This document shows, piece after piece, positions 56,470-64,000 of a DNA stretch of 64,000 nucleotides. Both the position numbers and the translations under genes were made by a program. The notes beneath the pieces are model-generated. The model worked only from the letters and a program-made list of their open reading frames with translations. It did not search any database and was not told the DNA's origin. Positions within the stretch are counted from its first letter, which is position 1. Each line of letters starts with the position of its first letter. This DNA is from Clostridium bovifaecis (GTDB lineage Bacteria > Bacillota > Clostridia > Clostridiales > Clostridiaceae), in assembly GCA_009738435.1 (NCBI GenBank), contig CP046522.1, positions 3,503,249-3,567,248 of the forward strand, written 5' to 3'.

Positions 56470-56814
56470 TTATTTCTTATATCTAACTAGCTTTATTGTT
56501 AGAGAAGGGCATGTAAACTTAACTTCTGCTTCATCAACCATCATACCCACTAAACTAAACTCTCCATTATGTTCATCTTCCCCAGCTAACTGCCAATAAT
56601 ATTCTTCTATCTCATTTTGTCTTTGAACACTTAGTAACTCCTTAAGTCTTTCAACTTTTTCATCAGAGCAATTTACGTTGTCTGAATGTGCTATTATCTC
56701 AAACCTATCCTTCTTATTTTCAACAGTCACATTTACTTTTTCTGTAGAGTGCAAAAAACAAAATTCAATCAGTTCATCTACTATTTTAGAAACTTTTTTT
56801 ACCTCATGTCTCAT
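56470..56814 (-). CDS. Unknown 114-residue cytoplasmic protein coupled to DUF1576
   Basis: Not firmly recognised. The ATG at 56814 follows AAGGGG and overlaps the stop of the DUF1576 gene (56817) by only a few bases, so translation is probably coupled. The N-terminal half, VSKIVDELIEFCFLHSTEKV, followed by a beta strand VNVTVENKKDRFEII, slightly resembles an HATPase N-box helix and strand, but no G box follows. The C terminus has VDEAEVKFTCPSLTIKLV. It could be a regulatory partner of the membrane protein. Confidence 0.6.
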   Translation of the reverse strand: MRHEVKKVSKIVDELIEFCFLHSTEKVNVTVENKKDRFEIIAHSDNVNCSDEKVERLKELLSVQRQNEIEEYYWQLAGEDEHNGEFSLVGMMVDEAEVKFTCPSLTIKLVRYKK

Positions 56815-56816
56815 TC

Positions 56817-58085
56817 TCAATCCCCTTTCTTAAAAGCATCAACTAAAGGTACAATTAAGGCAGCTACAATCCCTCCTGAGAAGCCATTATTGTATAAGTT
56901 TATTCCTCCATGCAGCATCCCTACGTTCATTACCACCGATAAATGGATAAATCCTGTAATTACTCCAATTAACCAACCATATGCTCCTGCTAAAGGTGCT
57001 AATGTTGTCCCAAATAGCCCTGCTATTATCACCATGGTAGAGTCTATTTCCCATATATTAGTTATACCAGCTACAAAAACCCCAATTAAGATTGGTATAG
57101 CATTTTTAGGATGTTTCCCAAAAGCAGAAAATCCAACTATAGTTAATACTCCTGCTACTGTTGGTCCATTCATAACCCCACCTGATATTACAACATATGT
57201 GATAGCTACTAGCCCCATTATTCCCATATTAATATATGTTATACCATAACCCGTTAGTTGCGTAAAGTCTGTAACTAGTCTTCCAGAGTAACTTAAGACC
57301 TTTTTATATCCATTGAAACTTTTCCCATTCACAATGTATCCCAATATAATTAGTAAAATAAACATTGTGATAAGAATTACTTTTAAAATAACATCATATT
57401 TACTAGAAAGTACCTGTTGAGGTTCTATGATTAGTCCAAATCCTCTCAGTACAGCTGTTATAACAGAACCTAAAAGTCCTGCTGTAAACCCTATATTATA
57501 TAGATTATATCCATCATGCACCCTTACCATGTGCGAGGATAGTGGAGTTATAACAAATCCGGCAAGTATTCCAAGCATTATTCCCAAAGGAATTCCCACT
57601 TCAACCGGAACATGCAATCCAAATGCAGTCTCACTAACCAAGGGTGCTAACGTAGTTCCAAACATTACTACTAACACTACGTTTTTAAAATTCATATTTT
57701 GATACCTTGAATAAAGATATCCTCCTAAATATATAGGCCATACATTAAATATATTTTTACCTATGAACGAAAATCCTATAATGGTTAGTGTAGTTGCTAT
57801 TAGCGTCCCGTTAACCTTTAATTTTAATTTATACAAAATATATATATTTGCAAAGGCTAAAATAGCAGCATTAATAAAAGTAGCTCCAATTCCTCCAACA
57901 GCTATATAGTCTGTTAACAGTATATCTGGTGCTATTATTATATTATATAGTCCTACAAGTATCCCTTTAGGACTATCTGATATCAGTCCTAACACAGCCA
58001 TACATATAGGTAAAAAACTTAATACTGCTAAGTGTCCCTTTCTTCCTAAATGTATTGCGTCCTTTTCGTTAAAAATCTTCTCCAA
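56817..58085 (-). CDS. DUF1576 polytopic membrane protein
   Basis: Integral membrane protein of 422 residues and about 11-12 hydrophobic segments, DUF1576 type. The halves are clear duplicates: residues 92-205 (GTLIATTLTIIGFSFIGK; FGTTLAPLV; DGYNLYNIGFTAGLL) match 306-405 (GPTVAGVLTIVGFSAFGK; FGTTLAPLA; GGINLYNNGFSGGIV). The repeated FGTTLAP and NLYNxGF motifs probably line a substrate or channel site, as in duplicated-fold transporters. Substrate unknown. ATG start after GGGGTG. The next gene overlaps its stop. Confidence 0.82.
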   Translation of the reverse strand: MEKIFNEKDAIHLGRKGHLAVLSFLPICMAVLGLISDSPKGILVGLYNIIIAPDILLTDYIAVGGIGATFINAAILAFANIYILYKLKLKVNGTLIATTLTIIGFSFIGKNIFNVWPIYLGGYLYSRYQNMNFKNVVLVVMFGTTLAPLVSETAFGLHVPVEVGIPLGIMLGILAGFVITPLSSHMVRVHDGYNLYNIGFTAGLLGSVITAVLRGFGLIIEPQQVLSSKYDVILKVILITMFILLIILGYIVNGKSFNGYKKVLSYSGRLVTDFTQLTGYGITYINMGIMGLVAITYVVISGGVMNGPTVAGVLTIVGFSAFGKHPKNAIPILIGVFVAGITNIWEIDSTMVIIAGLFGTTLAPLAGAYGWLIGVITGFIHLSVVMNVGMLHGGINLYNNGFSGGIVAALIVPLVDAFKKGD

Positions 58086-58229
58086 ATAAACACCCCCATA
58101 AGTTTTTATATACTATATTATATCTTTTTTTATACAATTATTCTAGTTAATACATAACTCACCGTATATAATCTAATTGTTTAATAGATACTATAAGTAA
58201 ATATATAAACTTCTAGGAGGTTTAATGGC

Positions 58230-58469
58230 ATGACAGTTATAACTAAACTAAATCAAACTCTTGAAATGTTGAAAAGTGCAGAGTCCAATTGTAAGACCTT
58301 CTCTATGGACACTGAAGATACGAATGCAAAGCAAATGTACGAACAGGTAGCTCAGAATATAAATCAATGTATTAATACCTTGCAAAGCAGAACAAACTTT
58401 GTAATGAGCGAGGAACCTCAATACCAGCCTCAAATTCCAAAGACTCCTGTGCAAGATTTAGAAAGCTGA
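58230..58469 (+). CDS. DUF1657 small helical protein
   Basis: A 79-residue DUF1657 protein: TVITKLNQTLEMLKSAESNC, then TEDTNAKQMYEQVAQNINQC and a C-terminal PQYQPQIP. It should form a helical hairpin. In Bacillus and Clostridium such proteins are linked to sporulation, often next to spoVA or DUF421 genes; I see neither here. The ATG start lies eight bases after AGGAGGT. It is the only plus-strand gene between 54.3 and 62.3 kb. Confidence 0.82.
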   Translation: MTVITKLNQTLEMLKSAESNCKTFSMDTEDTNAKQMYEQVAQNINQCINTLQSRTNFVMSEEPQYQPQIPKTPVQDLES

Positions 58470-58500
58470 AACCCAATCAACTAAATCCTACTTTCAATGG

Positions 58501-58534
58501 AGCACCTCCAGGTTTTCTCATAGTTGGAGATGCT
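58501..58534. terminator. Hairpin between DUF1657 and the membrane operon
   Basis: AGCACCTCCA pairs with TGGAGATGCT (one mismatch) around a 14-nt loop, between convergent genes, followed on the plus strand by TCTACCTTTT. Confidence 0.5.
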
Positions 58535-58542
58535 TCTACCTT

Positions 58543-59118
58543 TTACCCTTGAGGATCATTTAACGGATCATATTTTTTTAAATAATTTTCAATATTTTGC
58601 TTGTCTTCTATACCTGAATATATTGTAAGCATTCCGTATCCTTGATTAACCTTAGTTATAGGCTTATATAGCATGGTAATAGCTGTAAAAGTAGAAAATA
58701 AAATAGAACCGATTCCAATTCCTAAAATTGTACTTACCAAACTTCCTCCTGCAGAAATAGGGCTAAAAAACGGCAACGTAATCCTTCCTTTTCCATGGAG
58801 TACACCAGCTATGGCTCCTAATAAACCTCCTGCTATAGCAGCAGTTAAGGTATATGTACCTTCTTTAGGCATAAATATATACATATCATATACTTCTTGA
58901 ATAAAATTTTCCGTTAATGTTTTACTACTCAAATTTACAATATTATTATTCATAAGTTCATCTATTGCCCTTTGCATAACTGTCTTTTCTTCAAAAAAAG
59001 CTATTCTTTTATGCCCAAACCTAGGTAAGTTTTCTAGTCTTTGTTTCATCTGCTGTTGCAATTGCTGCTCCTTTTGCATTTCTGCCTGCCTGCGCAGAGT
59101 TTCGGCTTCATCCTTCAT
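58543..59118 (-). CDS. Unknown membrane protein with Gln-rich N terminus and glycine zipper
   Basis: Not recognised. A 191-residue protein, last of a four-gene operon, 2 bp after its neighbour. Residues 1-28 are a Gln/Glu/Lys-rich helix (RRQAEMQKEQQLQQQMKQRL). Two hydrophobic segments follow: AAIAGGLLGAIAGVLHG, which has glycine-zipper spacing, and STILGIGIGSILFSTFTAI. The C-terminal region is soluble. The order resembles general-stress glycine-zipper proteins, but I do not assert a family. Confidence 0.65.
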   Translation of the reverse strand: MKDEAETLRRQAEMQKEQQLQQQMKQRLENLPRFGHKRIAFFEEKTVMQRAIDELMNNNIVNLSSKTLTENFIQEVYDMYIFMPKEGTYTLTAAIAGGLLGAIAGVLHGKGRITLPFFSPISAGGSLVSTILGIGIGSILFSTFTAITMLYKPITKVNQGYGMLTIYSGIEDKQNIENYLKKYDPLNDPQG

Positions 59119-59120
59119 TC

Positions 59121-60338
59121 CTAATCCTCCTCTTCATAACTTAGAAAATTATCTAAATCTGCTTGAACTTTTGTACTTATCATATCCTCAGTGCCAATAA
59201 TCCATCCATGATTATACAGTTGACCTTGCCCATAGGTGTCTATAGGCTTTACCACTTCTAGGTACTCTTTTACACTATCCGGAATACTATCTTTTTCAAC
59301 CAATAAAATAGGTCCGTGGTTTCCTTTATGAGTTAAGGTTGATGATGCAACAGCACTATGCCAGTCTTTAGGATTTACAAATATAAAATTGTGCCCAGCC
59401 TCAGTAATGCCCCATCCAAAACGTCTAAACCTTTTATTAATCCACCATCCAAAGTTTTTTCCTATATCATTGTAGTTGGCAAATCCAACGGCCTGAGCAT
59501 ATACATCCTTACCTCCAGGAATCTTTTGTAGGTGGCCATATTTTAAAAGCTCTTTTTTTGTATCCTTAGATATGAACTTATCATTACCTAAGAGGTACAT
59601 ATATGCTTTGCCATGTCTTGACTTTAATGCTTCCTCTGTGCTCTTAGGTAATGAATTTTTTGTTATAAATAAAAACCCATCTCCTGTATTGGCACTCCAG
59701 GCTGTTTCAGATAGTGCATAATCTGACATCTCTATTGGTGCAATTATTACCGAATCCTTATGATTCCCTTTTAAAGTCGCTAAATAATCATCTATCTTTC
59801 TTCCTAACTCAAAGGGATCGTTTCCTATTAAATGCCTAAATTTGATACCCTCATTATTGAGCTGACTTTCTACCTTATCTCCTATATTTCCAACTAATAT
59901 AACCTGGTTTTTCCTATCTGCAAATATCCCTTTAGGATTTAATCTTTTAATTTCATCTAAAGTAACTTTTGGTATGCTTTCCTTTTCTGCATATAAAATT
60001 GGACCATTAATAGGATGATCGATAAGCCTTGCAGATAAAATTCCATCATTTTTTTCCTCTCCATTCACTAGTATAACAGCATTAGGCTTATTGTCCTCAA
60101 AAGTCGCAGGGTAAGCTGCTTGAGAAATTGCTATAGCCGTTTCATAAAAATTCTTTCCATAAATTCTAGTGGTATTCCCTGTTACTATAGACTTCTCAAA
60201 AGCTTCACTGCTATTCACCTTGATATTAGTATAGTTAGGTTGATAAAACATAAAAAGATATAATATAACCAATGCTAGTATTCCCTCTACAATTAGGACT
60301 ACTTTAAATCTTTTTTTCAATAACTCATTTGTAATCAT
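59121..60338 (-). CDS. Membrane-anchored protein with cell wall-binding repeat 2-like domain (A)
   Basis: A 405-residue protein with one N-terminal membrane helix (about 12-31) and a large extracytoplasmic domain. Segments such as TTRIYGKNFYETAIAISQAA, PNAVILVNGEEKNDGILSA and NQVILVGNIGDKVESQL follow the CWB2 pattern (RIxGxxRYETAxxIS, ILxxG, LxGG). About three such modules are visible; a later copy is KDVYAQAVGFANYNDIG. CWB2 modules usually bind secondary cell-wall polymers. Here they sit in an integral membrane operon without a known enzyme. ATG start. Confidence 0.75.
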   Translation of the reverse strand: MITNELLKKRFKVVLIVEGILALVILYLFMFYQPNYTNIKVNSSEAFEKSIVTGNTTRIYGKNFYETAIAISQAAYPATFEDNKPNAVILVNGEEKNDGILSARLIDHPINGPILYAEKESIPKVTLDEIKRLNPKGIFADRKNQVILVGNIGDKVESQLNNEGIKFRHLIGNDPFELGRKIDDYLATLKGNHKDSVIIAPIEMSDYALSETAWSANTGDGFLFITKNSLPKSTEEALKSRHGKAYMYLLGNDKFISKDTKKELLKYGHLQKIPGGKDVYAQAVGFANYNDIGKNFGWWINKRFRRFGWGITEAGHNFIFVNPKDWHSAVASSTLTHKGNHGPILLVEKDSIPDSVKEYLEVVKPIDTYGQGQLYNHGWIIGTEDMISTKVQADLDNFLSYEEED

Positions 60339-60350
60339 CTGCTCACTCCT

Positions 60351-60845
60351 TTATACAGTGCCATTCGCCTTTCCAAACTTAATCAATAGCAAGTTAGGAA
60401 TATAAGATATAATCCCTCCCACTGCCACTGACAACTGTATGACCCCCCACCAAAGCATATAATCTTCTCCAGGAATCATAGGGACATATCTACTAAATAG
60501 CCACCATACCATAATGGCCATTCCAATAAATATGAAGGTTATAGATACAAATGCAACAAGTGTAGATTCACTTCTAGCGTGTTTATATGACAAATCTTTC
60601 ATTTCTATAAAATTGCTTGGAATAAATACATATGCATTTAGAATAAGAGCTGCTATATATGCAATTACCATTGTCATGATTATGGGATTTCCAAGCAAAT
60701 ATATACCCAAACCTCCTGATATTAATACTGTCGGCAAACCTATTAGTGTACTTAAAAACATAAAACTTACTATTATTCCTGACCCAAATGCTATTCCAAA
60801 AGCCGTGGCTACTAAAGCCTGCTTCCATAATGGTCTCATCCACAT
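60351..60845 (-). CDS. Four-helix membrane protein of unknown function
   Basis: Integral membrane protein of 164 residues. I place the start at the ATG at 60845, seven bases after the upstream stop; a longer frame would overlap the preceding gene. Four to five hydrophobic segments are seen (about 12-33, 44-66, 92-114, 127-148). The opening MWMRPLWKQALVATAFGIA recalls DUF4396-type membrane proteins, but I cannot confirm that. No strong ribosome site is present, so translation may depend on the upstream gene. Confidence 0.65.
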   Translation of the reverse strand: MWMRPLWKQALVATAFGIAFGSGIIVSFMFLSTLIGLPTVLISGGLGIYLLGNPIIMTMVIAYIAALILNAYVFIPSNFIEMKDLSYKHARSESTLVAFVSITFIFIGMAIMVWWLFSRYVPMIPGEDYMLWWGVIQLSVAVGGIISYIPNLLLIKFGKANGTV

Positions 60846-60852
60846 AATCTTA

Positions 60853-62226
60853 TTATTTATCTTCGTCCAAGGCGAATTGATATAAGATATTATATATCCA
60901 TAATCCGATTGGTCCAAGCAGAAGCACAGCTAATATCCACATTAGTTTTGTCAATGTAGATAAATATCTCATCCTTAGAAACGAATGCAATGCAACCCAT
61001 AAAGACCCGCATATTGAAATCATAAGCCAGATTATTGCTAAAGCATCAAGGCCACTCACTCCCTGTTTTCCCATTGATTCATATGAATCCACTTCTTGTA
61101 TATAATCTACTCTTGCCTGTACCCCATAGTTAATTATGCTGTCATTTCCTATAATCCACGTACTATTATATGGCCCTTCTGACGAAGAAACCCAGTAATT
61201 TGGTTTCATCCTCCAAAGGTAATTCTCAGTTACAGAAGAAAGTCTTTTCCCTTCTGTCCATAAAATAGGGCCCCCTCTTCCTCTTCTACCTAATTGCGAA
61301 GCTATTGCCGCTAGAGATGGTTCATTCTTAGAACAAAGAATATAATTATGTCCACTATCGTCTTTTATGCGATCTGCATCCCAACCTATAGAATCTCCTT
61401 TACTGCTTAGCTTTGCAAACCTCACTGCAAAATCTTCAGGACCAAACGCCGAGACTCTCTTAAACTTTACTTTTAAAGGGTCTAATATGCTATTCCCATC
61501 TAATTTCCTATCTGCCAATAGATAAACTTGTTTAAATTTATTCTTTTTTAATATATCTCTTGAAATTTCATATAGCTTATTTTCTTTATTTACATATAAC
61601 AAAATTCCCCCTTGATTTGCAATCCAAGTAGCCGCTGGGATTGATATTAATGGATCATCGTCTTTAACTAAGAATGCGTATTTTTGTTCCTTCATAGTTT
61701 TAGGTATGCTATAAATCCATCTCTGCAAGTCTTCAGTATCCTTATAGTTTATGTATTTAGAATTTAGATTGACAATATCTAGCTGAGACTCTAATTCTTT
61801 TGTATCCCTACCCAATACTAATAACTGAGCTCCATCTAATTCTGCCGCACCTTGAATATTTGAACTTTGAATATGCTCTAGTACCTTAGGCGATATTACT
61901 TTATCTACAGTAATAATTGAACTGTTATATAACCTTATCATAGGAATAAGAGTTAATATGTCCTGCCATTTATCTGATTGTAATATTATAATTACCTGCG
62001 GCCTAATTTTATCTCCCCCATAGGGGTATAAAGCTTTTGATACCTCTACTCCTATATCCTCCTTAGATATCCCCTGTATTCTAGTAGTGTTAGCTGTATT
62101 TAGATGTATCCTATTACTTTGAGGTCTTGATCCATTAGGCAGAATCGCCTTTTTTGCAATTGATAATGGACCTAATAATATTAAACCGCAAAGTATAATA
62201 GCTAATATTGCAGATAGCCTTTTCAT
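60853..62226 (-). CDS. Membrane-anchored protein with cell wall-binding repeat 2-like domain (B)
   Basis: A 457-residue protein and first gene of the operon. The N-terminal membrane helix (about 5-25) leads to an external domain with CWB2-like modules: TTRIQGISKEDIGVEVSKAL, RPQVIIILQSDKWQDIL, and AQLLVLGRDTKELESQL. Two C-terminal membrane helices follow (about 390-412 and 422-445), the last resembling a PLDc_N-type segment (LLGPIGLWIYNILY). It is similar in layout to the gene at 59121-60338, so the two look like divergent paralogues. ATG start after GGGAGGTG. Confidence 0.75.
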   Translation of the reverse strand: MKRLSAILAIILCGLILLGPLSIAKKAILPNGSRPQSNRIHLNTANTTRIQGISKEDIGVEVSKALYPYGGDKIRPQVIIILQSDKWQDILTLIPMIRLYNSSIITVDKVISPKVLEHIQSSNIQGAAELDGAQLLVLGRDTKELESQLDIVNLNSKYINYKDTEDLQRWIYSIPKTMKEQKYAFLVKDDDPLISIPAATWIANQGGILLYVNKENKLYEISRDILKKNKFKQVYLLADRKLDGNSILDPLKVKFKRVSAFGPEDFAVRFAKLSSKGDSIGWDADRIKDDSGHNYILCSKNEPSLAAIASQLGRRGRGGPILWTEGKRLSSVTENYLWRMKPNYWVSSSEGPYNSTWIIGNDSIINYGVQARVDYIQEVDSYESMGKQGVSGLDALAIIWLMISICGSLWVALHSFLRMRYLSTLTKLMWILAVLLLGPIGLWIYNILYQFALDEDK

Positions 62227-62399
62227 GTCGCACCTCCCAGAACTATTATAATGATTGTCTTATATAACCAATTAACTATTCATATTTAATATGCTCATTT
62301 CAATGCTTTTAATGTATCAAATTTCTACTAGTTATCTTACACACATTTTCCAATAAGTAATATACTAATAATGTAAGTAGACTTAAAGAGGTGAATAAC

Positions 62400-62606
62400 G
62401 TGTATCAAAACTTTATGCCATGTCCAGACCCAATGTATATGCCTTTCTCTAGAATGCCTATGCCTATGCCTCCAGGTGGTGAATTAATGTTAGTACGTGC
62501 ATATGTACCTGACCAACCTTATATAGGATTATTGCCATTAGGTGAAGCAATGGCTAAGGGTACTATTTTCCCTAACCTTGTGGTACCTTTCCCACATGAA
62601 AGATAA
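62400..62606 (+). CDS. cotJA: Spore coat protein CotJA
   Basis: Small coat protein made in the mother cell, which helps assemble CotJC. The GTG at 62400, six bases after AGAGGTG, gives 68 residues. It is rich in Pro and Met (FMPCPDPMYMPFSRMPMPMP). The C-terminal core is PYIGLLPLGEAMAKGTIFPN, as in other CotJA proteins. cotJB follows 18 bp later. TATACTAAT near 62360-62368 could be a sigma E-type -10 element; the match is loose. Confidence 0.88.
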   Translation: MYQNFMPCPDPMYMPFSRMPMPMPPGGELMLVRAYVPDQPYIGLLPLGEAMAKGTIFPNLVVPFPHER

Positions 62607-62624
62607 TTAATAGGAGGACTTAAT

Positions 62625-62900
62625 ATGGATGGAAAGTTTAAAGATAACCTTTCTCGTGTAGAAATGTTAAGAAAAATTCAGCAGCTCGAATTTGCTATCG
62701 TAGATCTGAATTTATATTTAGATAATCACCCAACAAATAAAAAAGCCATAGACGATTTCAATAGATTTACTGAAGAGTTCATGAAATTAACTCATGAGTA
62801 TGATATGAAGTATAGAATGTTTGCAAACTTTGGACATTCTAAAGCAGATCCTTCATGGTCATGGGTAGATGAACCTTGGCCTTGGGAAAAAGGAGAATAA
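62625..62900 (+). CDS. cotJB: Spore coat protein CotJB
   Basis: A 91-residue coat protein of the CotJB family: LRKIQQLEFAIVDLNLYLDN, then KKAIDDFNRFTEEFMKL, and a Trp-rich end, PSWSWVDEPWPWEKGE. The middle gene of cotJABC, with ATG start after TAGGAGG. Two-helix fold likely. Confidence 0.92.
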   Translation: MDGKFKDNLSRVEMLRKIQQLEFAIVDLNLYLDNHPTNKKAIDDFNRFTEEFMKLTHEYDMKYRMFANFGHSKADPSWSWVDEPWPWEKGE

Positions 62901-62921
62901 CTTAGAAAGGAGAATATATAC

Positions 62922-63494
62922 ATGTGGGTTTATGAAAAAAAATTAGAACACCCTGTTAAAGTAACGAGTAAAGATCTTAGAATGGCCAAAATTTTGGTAA
63001 CTCAATATGGTGGACCTGACGGAGAATTAGCTGCTGCACTACGATATCTAAATCAGCGTTATACAATGCCAACAGGTAAAACTAAAGGATTACTTAATGA
63101 TATTGGAACTGAGGAACTAGCTCACGTAGAGATGATTGCTTCAATGATTTATCAGTTGATGAAAGATGCAACTATTGAAGAAATAAAAGCTGCCGGACTA
63201 GATGCTCACTATGCTCAACATGATAGAGCATTATTCCCTACAGATGCTAATGGCGTGCCTTTTACTTCCGCTTATTTCCAAGCACTTGGAGATCCTATAA
63301 CAGATTTGCATGAAGACATGGCTGCAGAGCAAAAGGCTAAAGCAACCTACGAGCATCTTATCGCCCTAACTGATGATCCTGGTCTTAAAGACGCCCTTAA
63401 ATTCTTATGGGCAAGAGAAATTGTTCACTATCAGCGTTTTGGCGAAGCTTTGCAAGATGTTTATGAAATGTCAGGAAAGAAAAGATACTATTAA
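62922..63494 (+). CDS. cotJC: Spore coat protein CotJC (manganese catalase family)
   Basis: A 190-residue ferritin-like protein related to manganese catalases. Potential dimanganese ligands are in GELAAALRYL, TEELAHVEMI, MAAEQKAKATYE and REIVHYQRF. It forms part of the spore coat and may remove peroxide or bind metal. The ATG start follows GAAAGGAG, 22 bp after cotJB. A GC-rich hairpin follows the stop. Confidence 0.95.
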   Translation: MWVYEKKLEHPVKVTSKDLRMAKILVTQYGGPDGELAAALRYLNQRYTMPTGKTKGLLNDIGTEELAHVEMIASMIYQLMKDATIEEIKAAGLDAHYAQHDRALFPTDANGVPFTSAYFQALGDPITDLHEDMAAEQKAKATYEHLIALTDDPGLKDALKFLWAREIVHYQRFGEALQDVYEMSGKKRYY

Positions 63495-63503
63495 TTATAC
63501 TTT

Positions 63504-63532
63504 GCCCCCCTGGAATAAGCATTCCTAGGGGG
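63504..63532. terminator. GC-rich hairpin between convergent cotJC and hypE
   Basis: GCCCCCCTGGAAT pairs with ATTCCTAGGGGGC around a four-base loop. There is no T run on either side, so it may be a weak bidirectional terminator or RNA-stabilising end. Confidence 0.55.
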
Positions 63533-63540
63533 CCTACTGG

Positions 63541-64000
63541 TTAGCAAATTCGTGGAATCATTTGAATATCTAGGCTCCTTAGCACCCTCTTTCCACCGAA
63601 ACTATTTTCTATGTAAACAAAGTCTCTCTCCCTAGTAAATTTTCCTATTACACTAGCTTCTTTGCAATTACACGTTTCTTTTAATCCTCTTTCTATTTCT
63701 TCTGCTGCATCTTCTTTTACAACAATCAACATTCTACCTTCACTAGCTAAGTATAACGGGTCGAGCCCTAGCATTTCATTTATAGACTTGACCTCATTTC
63801 TTATTGGGATCTTTTCTTCAAATAGATGTATTCCAATATTGCTGATGCTAAAAATTTCATTTAAAGCTTCCCCTATTCCTCCTCTTGTTGGATCTCTCAT
63901 AAGTTTAATGCTATCTTTATATATATCTAAATAGCTTAACAAATAATTTAAGGGTGCACAGTCGCTTTTAATATCCCCTTGAACTTTAAAGTTATATCTT
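63541..64000 (-). CDS. hypE: Hydrogenase maturation protein HypE, C-terminal part (cut by window edge)
   Basis: HypE dehydrates a carbamoyl group on its C-terminal cysteine to the cyanide ligand of [NiFe] hydrogenases. The visible 152 codons run open to the right edge. They include the AIR-synthase-like segment IKSDCAPLN, MRDPTRGGIGEALNEI, LYLASEGRMLIVV, and the diagnostic C terminus PRIC with the acceptor Cys. No [NiFe] hydrogenase is in the window. An internal TTG at 63942 is not the start. The PRIC end distinguishes it from plain AIR synthase or SelD. Confidence 0.9.
   Translation of the reverse strand, partial: RYNFKVQGDIKSDCAPLNYLLSYLDIYKDSIKLMRDPTRGGIGEALNEIFSISNIGIHLFEEKIPIRNEVKSINEMLGLDPLYLASEGRMLIVVKEDAAEEIERGLKETCNCKEASVIGKFTRERDFVYIENSFGGKRVLRSLDIQMIPRIC

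Noticed and set aside
56686..57249. Open frame of 187 codons on the plus strand
   Set aside because: Antisense to DUF1576 and its partner; the Pro/Ile/Thr-rich product is the usual shadow of a hydrophobic membrane gene.

Overview
The window is AT-rich chromosomal DNA from an anaerobic, spore-forming, motile Firmicute of the Clostridium type. The evidence is sporulation genes (spoIIE, yabP/yabQ, spoVB, spoVT, spoVG, cotJABC), a [FeFe] hydrogenase, formate-tetrahydrofolate ligase, an electron-transfer-flavoprotein/acyl-CoA dehydrogenase cluster, frequent TTG/GTG starts behind strong Shine-Dalgarno sites, and the lysS-greA-dusB ... ftsH-hpt-tilS-spoIIE ... mfd-pth ... prs-glmU-spoVG-purR order familiar from clostridia. 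There is no rRNA, prophage, insertion sequence or CRISPR array. I cannot name the species.

Layout. 1-31.6 kb is an almost entirely minus-strand housekeeping block. It holds lysS (cut by the window edge), greA, dusB, coaX, fhs, a thioesterase, ftsH, hpt, tilS and spoIIE. Next come six tRNA genes made of a tandemly duplicated Leu-fMet-Met cassette, then yabR, divIC, yabQ, yabP, an S4-domain gene, hup, yabN/mazG, spoVB, spoVT, prsA, mfd, pth, an HtrA protease, a two-component system, prs, glmU, spoVG and purR. 31.8-41.8 kb is mixed: murC, two small membrane proteins, tRNA-Pro, a candidate rod-shaped RNA, a group B-like [FeFe] hydrogenase, PAP2 and HAD phosphatases, two radical SAM genes, a lipoprotein and a YkvI-type transporter. 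41.9-47.1 kb is a minus-strand operon (crotonase, acyl-CoA dehydrogenase, EtfB, EtfA, CoA-transferase) for redox chemistry on a CoA thioester. 47.2-54.3 kb carries an H-NOX chemoreceptor, a thiamine-binding-type protein, an SGNH hydrolase, an HD-GYP protein, DUF503, a DEAD-box helicase and a YbgC thioesterase. 54.3-64 kb looks sporulation- and envelope-related: a nested inverted-repeat element, three tandem Cys-containing Sm-like paralogues, a DUF1576 membrane protein, DUF1657, a four-gene membrane operon with two cell-wall-binding-repeat-like proteins, cotJABC, and the 3' part of hypE.

Six genes (tilS, yabQ, yabN/mazG, purR, etfB, H-NOX receptor) are each broken by one small frameshift in a short A/T run or AT repeat. 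In every case the downstream frame continues the same protein with no other lesion. Several are normally essential or highly conserved, so base-calling error is more likely than decay, and I annotate them as single genes.

The least explained parts are the Sm-like family (54.4-56.1 kb), the membrane operon (58.5-62.2 kb), the nested inverted repeat (54.28-54.44 kb), and two candidate structured RNAs (about 11.87-11.98 and 34.54-34.70 kb). All functions are inferred from reading the sequence; no database search was run.
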